From positions 1 to 11,334 of the forward strand of contig CAZYTO010000186.1 in assembly GCA_964650405.1 (NCBI GenBank): a DNA stretch of 11,334 nt, written 5' to 3'. A program made the position numbers and the translations under genes. The notes below the pieces were generated by a model, which worked only from the letters and a program-made list of their open reading frames with translations, was not told the origin of the DNA and ran no database searches. Each line of letters begins with the position of its first letter. Position 1 is the first letter of the stretch. This DNA is from CAZYTO01 sp964650405. Lineage in GTDB: Bacteria; Acidobacteriota; Thermoanaerobaculia; Gp7-AA8. This document shows positions 1-5,405 of this stretch, one piece after another.

Positions 1-504
1 CGCGACCTCGGCCGCCGCCGGGCTCGCCTCCGGCCCGCCCTGGCCGCGGCCGCCATGCTCGCGCTCGTCGTCAGCGCCGTCCTCCTCGCGCCGCGGCGCG
101 ATCATGAGCTCGTCGACCTCCACGTCACCATGCTCGCCTCGGCGAATCCGGTCGACGTGATCTCCACCGACCGCCACACCGTCAAGCCGTGGTTCGAGGG
201 ACGCCTCCCGTTCTCCTTCGCTGTCCCCGAGCTGGCCGGCACCCCCTTTCGCCTTCTCGGCGGGCGCGTCATCTACTGGCAGCAACAGCCCGGCGCTTAC
301 CTCCTCATCGGCAAAGGCGGCCACCGCGTCTCCCTCTTCATCTTCCGTAGCGAGGCCACCCCGCGCCTGGCCGCCGAGAGCGAGTTCCGCACCCGCACCT
401 GGCGGGAGGGCGGCCTGGTCTACGTCGTCGTGAGCGACCTGACCGAGGACGACCTGCAGTCGCTGGAGCAGCGCTGGCGCGCCGCGGGCGCGCTGTCGCG
501 CTGA
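1..504 (+). CDS. C-terminal part of an anti-sigma-factor-like membrane protein (partial)
   Basis: The frame is open from base 1 and ends at TGA 502-504, so the gene starts upstream of the window. It opens with an Arg-rich cytoplasm-like stretch, then one hydrophobic segment (about in-window residues 12-29, PALAAAAMLALVVSAVLLAP), then an extracytoplasmic domain of about 135 residues containing VDVISTDRHTVKPWF and later FSFAVPELAG, RVIYW and LFIFR. This arrangement and the 'D.HTVKPWF.GRLPF' signature resemble the periplasmic half of ChrR/RsrA-type transmembrane anti-sigma factors. The N-terminal zinc-binding domain that would hold the sigma factor lies outside the window, so the role is inferred. 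The ATG at 55 falls inside the membrane segment and is unlikely to be the real start. An ECF sigma factor gene would be expected just upstream. Confidence 0.7.
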   Translation, partial: RDLGRRRARLRPALAAAAMLALVVSAVLLAPRRDHELVDLHVTMLASANPVDVISTDRHTVKPWFEGRLPFSFAVPELAGTPFRLLGGRVIYWQQQPGAYLLIGKGGHRVSLFIFRSEATPRLAAESEFRTRTWREGGLVYVVVSDLTEDDLQSLEQRWRAAGALSR

Positions 505-553
505 GCGCGTTCAGGGTCACAGCTTCTGCCACGTCCGACTTCGGGGAGGGAAC

Positions 554-628
554 GGGGTCACACCGTCCTGCTGAGGTTAGATAGGGGAAACGGGGAATGG
601 GGTCACAGCGTCTGCTAAGGTTAGATAG
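554..628 (+). repeat. Two direct copies of a 30-31 bp REP-like arm (45-bp period)
   Basis: A copy at 554-584 (GGGGTCACACCGTCCTGCTG followed by AGGTTAGATAG) and a copy at 599-628 (GGGGTCACAGCGTCTGCTAA followed by GGTTAGATAG) differ at a few bases and by one indel. Their starts are 45 bases apart, separated by GGGAAACGGGGAAT. The second copy forms the 5' half of the hairpin at 600-640. Confidence 0.75.
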
Positions 629-640
629 AAGCTGTGACCC
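600..640. repeat. REP-like imperfect palindrome (hairpin) associated with the transposase
   Basis: GGGTCACAGC (600-609) and GCTGTGACCC (631-640) are perfect 10-bp inverted repeats. The interior continues the stem with TCT/AGA and CTAA/TTAG, interrupted by a G/A mismatch and a small bulge, so almost the whole 41 bases fold on themselves. TnpA-REP enzymes recognise exactly such single-stranded hairpins, which makes this the best candidate substrate of the adjacent transposase. Cleavage sites cannot be assigned from one copy. Confidence 0.7.
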
Positions 641-876
641 TAACTCTGGATGCGCGACCATCGCCGGGATTTTGCCCGCGCCGTCCACTGTGGCGAACAA
701 TCTGATCCCCGAGTTTCCAACAGTGGTCGATTCAGTGATCTCGAAGGATCGAGACAGCGTCTGCGTGGATTTGTGCGTGGCAATCGCAGATGGCCCAGAC
801 AGGGATCGGCCGCGGCGAGCTCGTTCGCCGGACTTGAGCGGCCGACAATGCGCCGATGAGGCAAGTCTGATGAGGA

Positions 877-1836
877 CTACAGAACGAGATTGGCGAATGC
901 CTTGTCGACGAGCGCATGAAGCTCGTCGTTTCCACGCAATCGCGACTCGCATTCGCGAATCAGGTCACTGGCCCGCCCGGTGCTGTCGAGCCTCAGGCTG
1001 GCGGCAATTGATCGAAGTCGCGCCCACCCCTCCCACCGCCCGAGCCAGGCCGTAACCATGCGAGCGGCTCCACCGTGACTGTGGCGGATCGTATCGGCGG
1101 TGATCGAGAACGCGCCGGCGACCGCGTCGATGATCGTCGTCATGGCGGGACGCCCGACCGCGCGCTGCGTGGCTGGATACTCATCGCTCCGCGGTTTCGA
1201 CTCGACGTGCACGCGAACCGTCTTCAACCACGCATGCGTGCCGAGATAGATGCCGTTGGAGAGCTGATCCCAGAGACACTCCTCGGAGTCGATCTTCTCG
1301 CTCACCCATGCGCGATAGGTCGCCTGCCAGGCGTCGTCACCGAAGGTTGGAACGAGTGCGCTGAGGTCGAGCCATGAAGGTGCCACCTCGAGGCCGGCGG
1401 TGGCTCGATAACTCGACCAGCGATACGCTTCCGGCCGTTCGACCATCCCTGCACGAACGGGATTGAGGACGACGTAACGCAGAACCTCCAGCAGGTACGT
1501 CTCCTTCTCGATGAGGAAACTCTTGAATCGCCCTTGGAAGAGGTGGCCGACGCGCTCATATTTCCGATTGAACCAGTCGGCGTACGTTCCGTTGAGCCAT
1601 TGCATGCCCTCGGAAAGGGTGAGGTGCTCGGGTGTCTCGAGGACCAGGTGGAAGTGGTTTGACATGAGCACCCAGCCGGTAAGAGACCAGGCGAAGCGGC
1701 GAACCGCCTCCCCAAGGAGCTCGAGAAACTTGCGACGGTCGGCATCCGAACGAAAGATGCGCCTGCGTTCGTTGCCTCGAGCGGTGACGTGATGAAGGGC
1801 CGGGATATTGCACTCTGATCGATCTCGCCATTGCAT
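877..1836 (-). CDS. REP-associated tyrosine transposase (RAYT, Y1_Tnp/IS200-like) with DnaA-C-like tail
   Basis: This is a 319-residue HUH single-strand transposase. The family cuts and rejoins hairpin DNA through a 5'-phosphotyrosine intermediate. Seen in the sequence: HVTARGNERRRIFRSD near the N-terminus, the metal-binding HUH motif NHFHLV (His61, His63), GHLFQGRFKS (97-106), and RYVVLNPVRAG, in which Tyr121 is the expected nucleophile. Residues about 230-300 (IIDAVAGAFSI, then an Arg-containing helix and SIAASLRLDSTGRASDLIRE) resemble the helix-turn-helix of the DnaA C-terminal domain, found on long RAYTs. I chose the ATG at 1836 because GAGGGA lies 5 bases upstream on the minus strand and homology begins there. 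The open frame continues 73 codons further upstream without resemblance to the family. The gene is intact and stands alone among its REP-like repeats. Confidence 0.88.
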   Translation of the reverse strand: MQWRDRSECNIPALHHVTARGNERRRIFRSDADRRKFLELLGEAVRRFAWSLTGWVLMSNHFHLVLETPEHLTLSEGMQWLNGTYADWFNRKYERVGHLFQGRFKSFLIEKETYLLEVLRYVVLNPVRAGMVERPEAYRWSSYRATAGLEVAPSWLDLSALVPTFGDDAWQATYRAWVSEKIDSEECLWDQLSNGIYLGTHAWLKTVRVHVESKPRSDEYPATQRAVGRPAMTTIIDAVAGAFSITADTIRHSHGGAARMVTAWLGRWEGWARLRSIAASLRLDSTGRASDLIRECESRLRGNDELHALVDKAFANLVL

Positions 1837-2007
1837 AAGCGTCCCTCGGTGTGGCGAATGCGCTGCAAAATCCCAAACAGGGTAGAAAACGAGGCGCCAG
1901 AACTCCTCGGAATGGAAGATGACGCTACGAGCGGTAGAGTCGCTGAGGCCCACAGATTTCTCGTGAACCGAAGGTGCCCCCGACGCCGGCAGCGCGCCGA
2001 TACGGCC

Positions 2008-2085
2008 GAAGGTGTGACCCCGATGTGCGAGATTTGGCGGAAGCTGTGACCCCATCCCAGTGGTGTCGGCCGAAGCTCTGACCCC
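2008..2085 (+). repeat. Three half-copies of the REP-like motif, same orientation
   Basis: GAAGGTGTGACCCC (2008-2021), GAAGCTGTGACCCC (2040-2053) and GAAGCTCTGACCCC (2072-2085) recur with an exact 32-base spacing between starts. They match the right arm of the hairpin at 628-640. No facing left arm is visible here, so these are decayed or half palindromes at the upstream side of the transposase gene. Confidence 0.75.
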
Positions 2086-2113
2086 AACTCTGCGACTGAC
2101 CCCAACTCTGCGA
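2078..2113 (+). repeat. Perfect 18-bp tandem duplication
   Basis: CTGACCCCAACTCTGCGA occurs twice head to tail (2078-2095 and 2096-2113). A related stretch, GACCCTAACTCTGGA, follows the hairpin on the other side of the transposase (636-650). The same sequence therefore borders both ends in direct orientation. Confidence 0.85.
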
Positions 2114-2143
2114 AGCGCCGGAGCGCTCGGCGCCTCCGCCTGC

Positions 2144-2149
2144 TACCCT
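2144..2149 (+). promoter_or_regulatory. Candidate -10 box TACCCT for the amidohydrolase, possibly leaderless
   Basis: TACCCT fits TANNNT and ends 8 bases before the ATG at 2158, which has no Shine-Dalgarno sequence. That spacing is what a leaderless transcript would need. No convincing -35 box is seen, so the call is tentative. Confidence 0.3.
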
Positions 2150-2157
2150 ATCCCGCC

Positions 2158-3486
2158 ATGAAACGTGCCCTTCCGACTCTCTTCGTTGCGGTCGTCTTCT
2201 TTCTCTTCGCGGGGCCGGCCGGCGCGCAGCAGCTCGACACGATGATCGAGCAGGAGCTGCCGTCGCTCGTGGCGACGTACAAGCAGCTTCATGCCGCGCC
2301 GGAGCTGTCGCAGCACGAGGAGAAGACGAGCGCGCTCGTGGCGTCGCGGCTCCGCGAGCTTGGCTACACGGTGACCGATCACGTCGGCAGGTACGATGAG
2401 CCGGGTGTGACCGCCTACGGCGTCGTCGCGGTGCTGAAGAACGGGAGCGGGCCGACGGTTTACGTGCGGACGGACATGGACGCGCTGCCGGTCGTCGAGC
2501 AGACGGGCAAGCCGTACGCGTCGACGGTGAAGACGAAGAACGCCACGGGCGAGGAAGTGGGGGTCATGCACGCCTGCGGGCACGACGTCCACATGACAAC
2601 GTTCCTGGGCGCGGCGAAGATGCTGGCTGCGACGAAGAGCAAGTGGCACGGGACGCTCGTGCTGATCGGCCAGCCCGCCGAGGAGGTGGTGAAGGGGGCG
2701 GCGGCCATGCTGCGGGACGGGCTGTATGAACGGTTCGGCAAGCCTGACTACGTCGTGGCCTTCCACGACTCGTCGAGTCTCGCAGCCGGAATGGTGAGCT
2801 ACACGCCGGGCTATGTCTGCGCCAGCGCCGACTCGGTCGATGTGACCATCCGCGGCATGGGCGGTCACGGCGCGTCGCCGCAGTCGACGAGGGATCCGGT
2901 CGTCCTGTCCGCCGAATTCGTGCTCGCGCTCCAGACAATCGTCAGCCGCGAGAACTCGCCGCTCGACCCGGCGGTGGTGACGGTCGGCTCCATTCACGGC
3001 GGCACGAAGCGCAACATCATCCCGGACGAGGTGAAGCTGCTGCTGACCATCCGCACGTACAAGCCGGAGGTGCGCAAGCGCGTGTTGGCCTCGATCGAGC
3101 GCATCGCCAAGAATCTCGCCCTCGCCGCCGGCGTGCCGGAGTCTCTGGCCCCGACGGTCACGCTGCTGGAAGGGGAGTCGTGCGGCTCAACCTATAACGA
3201 TCCGGCCCTGACCGAGCGGCTGGCCGCCGCTCTGAAGGCGGCCCTCGGTGACGCGAATGTCGTCAAGACCGACCCGCTGATGGTGAGCGAAGACTTCAGT
3301 CTTTACCGCCTCGACGGCAAGATCCCGACGGCACTGCTGCAGCTCGGTGCCATCACCCCCTCTCGCATCGCGAGTGGAGAGCGCCTGCCGTCCCTGCACT
3401 CCAGCCAGTTCTGGCCCGAGCCCGAGCCGACGCTGCGCACCGGGGTGAAGGGCATGACTGTGATGGTGACGGAGCTGATGAAATAG
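2158..3486 (+). CDS. Secreted M20-family (M20D-like) metallo-amidohydrolase
   Basis: This 442-residue protein belongs to the aminoacylase/hippurate hydrolase type of zinc peptidases, which hydrolyse N-acyl or amide bonds of amino acid derivatives. The exact substrate cannot be read from sequence. An N-terminal signal peptide (MKRALPTLFVAVVFFLFAGPAGA, cut after about residue 23, AGA|QQ) points to export. Family motifs in order: HAAPELSQHE (45-54), RTDMDALP (104-111), HACGHDVHMT (138-147, metal ligands Cys140 and His142, plus His145), GQPAEE (171-176, catalytic/metal Glu), His203 in AFHDS, a dimerisation domain with RGMGGHGASPQSTRDPV (232-248), GGTKRNIIPDEV (281-292), SEDF (377-380) and the late His414 in LHSSQFWP. 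The length matches full-size M20D enzymes with a signal peptide. No Shine-Dalgarno sequence precedes the ATG. It is transcribed alone between two repeat-rich regions. Confidence 0.9.
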   Translation: MKRALPTLFVAVVFFLFAGPAGAQQLDTMIEQELPSLVATYKQLHAAPELSQHEEKTSALVASRLRELGYTVTDHVGRYDEPGVTAYGVVAVLKNGSGPTVYVRTDMDALPVVEQTGKPYASTVKTKNATGEEVGVMHACGHDVHMTTFLGAAKMLAATKSKWHGTLVLIGQPAEEVVKGAAAMLRDGLYERFGKPDYVVAFHDSSSLAAGMVSYTPGYVCASADSVDVTIRGMGGHGASPQSTRDPVVLSAEFVLALQTIVSRENSPLDPAVVTVGSIHGGTKRNIIPDEVKLLLTIRTYKPEVRKRVLASIERIAKNLALAAGVPESLAPTVTLLEGESCGSTYNDPALTERLAAALKAALGDANVVKTDPLMVSEDFSLYRLDGKIPTALLQLGAITPSRIASGERLPSLHSSQFWPEPEPTLRTGVKGMTVMVTELMK

Positions 3487-3507
3487 CGCGGGCGGGGAGG
3501 GGGCGGG

Positions 3508-3586
3508 CCCGGGTGCCGGGTAACAGGTGCCGGGTGCCAGGCTATCAGGTGACCCGGTCCGGGGTACCCGGAATCAGGTATCGGGG
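3508..3586 (-). repeat. Heptanucleotide repeat array, reverse orientation (about 11 units)
   Basis: Read on the plus strand the units are CCCGGGT, GCCGGGT, AACAGGT, GCCGGGT, GCCAGGC, then two 8-base units and CCGGGGT, ACCCGGA, ATCAGGT, ATCGGGG. Most are the reverse complement of the ACCCGGC/ACCTGGT units of the array at 3785-3959. Bases 3526-3541 could pair with the second array over about 16 bp, allowing a G-U wobble. Confidence 0.75.
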
Positions 3587-3784
3587 GCCGTCTGCATCCA
3601 AGACGGGCGTGGCGCTCGAGAAGACGTCGGGCGAATGTCTCGATGGGAGGACGGCACCCGAGGGCGAGCATAGCAGGTTCTCGGTACCCGGTATGGACTG
3701 ACCCCTGCGCGCTGACAGACCCATCCGATACGAAACATCCACACCCCGATACCCGACACCGAGTTACCGAACGCAGATACCCGG

Positions 3785-3959
3785 ACCCGGCACCTGGTAC
3801 CCGGCACCTGGTACCCCGCACCCGGCACCTGGTACCCAGCACCCGGCACCTGGTACGCCGCACCCGGCACCTGGTACCCAGCACCCGGTACCCGACACCC
3901 GGAACCCGGAACCCGGAACCCGGTACCCGGCACCTGGTACCCGGAACCTGGTACCCGGC
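3785..3959 (+). repeat. Heptanucleotide tandem repeat, 25 units in perfect 7-nt register
   Basis: Every unit starts with AC. ACCCGGC and ACCTGGT dominate and alternate to give a 14-bp composite containing the palindrome GGTACC. Variants are ACCCCGC, ACCCAGC, ACGCCGC, ACCCGGT, ACCCGAC and a run of ACCCGGA. Bases 3739-3784 hold degenerate units out of register (ACCCGAC, ACCGAGT, ACCCGG). There is no spacer of unique sequence, so it is not a CRISPR array. It resembles the short tandemly repeated heptamers (STRR) known from cyanobacteria in format, not in sequence. Confidence 0.92.
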
Positions 3960-3964
3960 ACTTC

Positions 3965-3970
3965 TACGGT
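3965..3970 (+). promoter_or_regulatory. Candidate -10 box TACGGT for rbfA
   Basis: TACGGT (TANNNT) ends 15 bases before the rbfA ATG, with TATCCT overlapping just after it (3970-3975). There is no Shine-Dalgarno sequence, so a very short or absent leader is possible. The region where a -35 box would lie is inside the heptamer array. Confidence 0.3.
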
Positions 3971-3985
3971 ATCCTTCGCGGCCGG

Positions 3986-4369
3986 ATGCGCAAGACTCGC
4001 AGAACCTCCCGCGTCGGTGAAAGCGTGCGCGACGCGCTGGTGGAGGTGCTGCGCCACGACCTCAAGGACGCGCGGCTGACTCTCATCTCCATTACCGGCG
4101 TCGACGTCAGCCCGGACCTCCATTTCGCCCGCGTCTTCCTCAGCGGCCTGAACGAAGAGGAGACCAAGGAGATGGTCAAGGTGTTGACCGAAGCGAAGGG
4201 GCGGGTCCGGCATTTTCTGGGGCCGCGCATCCGTTTGCGCTACCCGCCGGAGCTCGACTTCCGCCACCGACAAACGAACCTCGAAGCGAGCCGTATCGAA
4301 TCGCTCCTGGCCGCGAATCCGCCGAATGACCGAACCGATGACGACCACGAACCAGACGACGAATCCTGA
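3986..4369 (+). CDS. rbfA: Ribosome-binding factor A
   Basis: This 127-residue protein is a 30S subunit maturation factor that binds near the 5' end of 16S rRNA. It aligns along the whole family. It has a basic start (MRKTRRTSRVGESVRDALVEVL), a KH-type core with DARLTLISITGVDVSPDLHFARVFLS (residues about 28-53), the helix VLTEAKGRVRHFLGPRIRLRYPPELDFRHR (66-95), and a short acidic, disordered tail (NDRTDDDHEPDDES). The length is typical. The start codon lacks a Shine-Dalgarno sequence. Its last 44 bases overlap the start of the following DHH phosphoesterase in another frame, which implies co-transcription and translational coupling. The usual upstream partner infB is absent. Instead the promoter region abuts a heptamer repeat array. 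Confidence 0.9.
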   Translation: MRKTRRTSRVGESVRDALVEVLRHDLKDARLTLISITGVDVSPDLHFARVFLSGLNEEETKEMVKVLTEAKGRVRHFLGPRIRLRYPPELDFRHRQTNLEASRIESLLAANPPNDRTDDDHEPDDES

Positions 4370-5333
4370 GGAAGGCGCGCTTGCGGTGGCCGAGCGCATC
4401 CGAGCCGGCCGCAACTTCCTCATCACCTCGCACCGCAATCCCGACGGCGACGCCCTCGGCAGCGGCTTGGCCCTGCAGCGTCTCATCCGCCAAATGGGGA
4501 AGACGGCGACGGTCCAGGTGCGGGACGGTTTCGGCAAGCCGCTCCTGAACATTCCCGGCGCGCGCGAGGTGACCATCACCGATCACCTGCCGGCCGACTA
4601 TCCGCGGGCCTACGACGCCGTCTTCACCATGGAATGCCCCGAGGTCGAGCGCACCGGCTATCCGGTCCTGCCCGGGCCGGTGGTCAATATCGACCATCAC
4701 CTTGGCAACACCATGTACGGCGAGATCAACTACCTCGACCTCGACGCGCCGTCGGTGGGAGAGATGGTGCTGCAGATCAACCGCCGCCACCTCGGCCTGC
4801 CGCTCGACCGGGAAACGGCCACGGCGATGTACGTCTCGCTGGCCACCGACACGGGCTTCTTCCGGTACCACAACACCAACCTGCGCACGTTCGAAGCCGC
4901 CGAGGAACTGGTGCGGGCGGGCGTCGTCCCGGGGGACGTGTCGCTCTGGATCAACGAATCTTCACCGCGCGGCGCCATCAAGCTCCTCGGGCTGTGCCTG
5001 ACCACGCTCGAGCTGACGGCCGGCGACAGGATCGCCACGATTACCCTTCCGAAACGCTTCTTCGCCGAGGCAGGCGCTTCGGCGGAGGACACGGAGGGGA
5101 TCGTCAACTACGGGCGGATGATCGAAGGTGTGCTCGTCTCGGCGATGCTGAAGGAGATCGACGCGAGCTCCACGCGGGTGTCCATGCGCGCCAAGCCGGG
5201 CGTCGACGTCCAGAAGGTCGCAGCGATGTTCGGCGGAGGCGGCCACGCCGCCGCCAGCGGCTGCACGATCCCGCTCCCGCTGGCCGAGGCGAAGGCAAAG
5301 CTCGTGGGGATCCTGAGCGGAATCGTCTCCTGA
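4326..5333 (+). CDS. nrnA: DHH/DHHA1 phosphoesterase, NrnA-like (oligoribonuclease / pAp phosphatase)
   Basis: This 335-residue cytoplasmic enzyme belongs to the family that degrades nanoRNA (2-5 nt) and often dephosphorylates pAp; rbfA-nrnA is a common gene order. Motifs: ITSHRNPDGDALGSGLAL (33-50, metal-binding His36, Asp40, Asp42), the family motif II region FTMECPEVERTG (100-111), NIDHHLGN (121-128, the DHH triad 123-125), ATDTGFFRYHNT (173-184, Asp175), and the DHHA1 substrate-binding MFGGGGHAAASGC (301-313). Motif II usually has Asp; here Glu103 occupies that place. The ATG at 4326 overlaps rbfA by 44 bases; ATG 4338 is an alternative start, and neither has a clear ribosome binding site. 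Specificity for nanoRNA versus pAp versus c-di-AMP products is not decided by the sequence. Confidence 0.85.
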   Translation: MTEPMTTTNQTTNPEEGALAVAERIRAGRNFLITSHRNPDGDALGSGLALQRLIRQMGKTATVQVRDGFGKPLLNIPGAREVTITDHLPADYPRAYDAVFTMECPEVERTGYPVLPGPVVNIDHHLGNTMYGEINYLDLDAPSVGEMVLQINRRHLGLPLDRETATAMYVSLATDTGFFRYHNTNLRTFEAAEELVRAGVVPGDVSLWINESSPRGAIKLLGLCLTTLELTAGDRIATITLPKRFFAEAGASAEDTEGIVNYGRMIEGVLVSAMLKEIDASSTRVSMRAKPGVDVQKVAAMFGGGGHAAASGCTIPLPLAEAKAKLVGILSGIVS

Positions 5334-5387
5334 GCACCATCTCTCTTCAGAGCAAATGAACCCGCCGCTCCGCGGGCGGAACGGTCG

Positions 5388-5398
5388 TAGGATGGAGA
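5388..5398 (+). promoter_or_regulatory. Start region of the DUF2252 gene: TAGGAT box and GGAGA ribosome binding site
   Basis: TAGGAT (5388-5393) fits TANNNT. GGAGA at 5394-5398 sits 7 bases before ATG 5406 and only 4 before GTG 5403, which favours the ATG. The two readings conflict if transcription starts just after the TAGGAT box, because the ribosome binding site would then fall outside the transcript. Confidence 0.35.
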
Positions 5399-5405
5399 TC
5401 GCGTG

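Larger units (their letters stand above)
505..876. other. Gene-free stretch with REP-like repeats in its left third
   Basis: Between the anti-sigma-like gene and the stop of the transposase, bases 513-650 hold diverged copies of the transposase-associated palindrome, described in separate entries. From about 651 to 876 I see no convincing gene. Short open frames exist on both strands but their translations are Arg/Ser/Pro-rich shadows without a ribosome binding site or recognisable domain. Small inverted repeats occur (for example CTCGA-AGGA-TCGAG near 742) but are too short to name. Confidence 0.6.
514..2113 (-). mobile_element. Putative RAYT (REP-associated transposase) unit with flanking repeats
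   Basis: The outer limits are the outermost copies of the repeated motif: GGGTCACAGCTTC at 514-526 on the left, and the tandem CTGACCCCAACTCTGCGA units ending at 2113 on the right. The 13-bp motif at 514-526 is the exact reverse complement of 628-640. The right flank has three motif copies in one orientation: GAAGGTGTGACCCC 2008-2021, GAAGCTGTGACCCC 2040-2053 and GAAGCTCTGACCCC 2072-2085. Known RAYTs are single-copy domesticated enzymes flanked by REP palindromes rather than simple insertion sequences, so the edges are approximate. No target-site duplication was identified. Confidence 0.55.
3487..3985. other. Repeat-filled intergenic region between amidohydrolase and rbfA
   Basis: About 500 bases without a credible gene. 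It holds a reverse-oriented heptamer array (3508-3586), about 190 bases of less repetitive sequence with scattered GGTACCCGG fragments (for example near 3688), and a long forward heptamer array (3785-3959) ending 26 bases before rbfA. Open frames running through it encode only periodic low-complexity peptides created by the 7-nt repeat. Confidence 0.8.

Noticed and set aside
1837..2055. N-terminal extension of the transposase to base 2055
   Set aside because: The extra 73 residues do not resemble the family, run into the REP-like repeats, and a good ribosome binding site sits before ATG 1836.
2761..2778. Missing metal ligand in the M20 enzyme (AFHDS in place of the usual LH.xP)
   Set aside because: The His203 ligand is still present. 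The DSS context seems to be a variant of a sub-branch rather than a defect.
2143..2997. Long minus-strand frame opposite the amidohydrolase
   Set aside because: Arg/His-rich shadow of a well-supported gene on the other strand.
3303..3933. Long minus-strand open frames with repeating GTRCRVP/GAGYQVP-like peptides
   Set aside because: They are produced by the 7-nt repeat read in frames of 21 nt, overlap the amidohydrolase end, and lack a ribosome binding site or domain.
3785..3959. Possible CRISPR array
   Set aside because: The units are 7 nt and contiguous with no unique spacers. It is a tandem repeat, and no cas genes are present.
5361..5379. Possible terminator hairpin (CCCGC...GCGGG) after the nrnA-like gene
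   Set aside because: The stem is about 5 bp, has alternative pairings and no T-run. Not enough to call.
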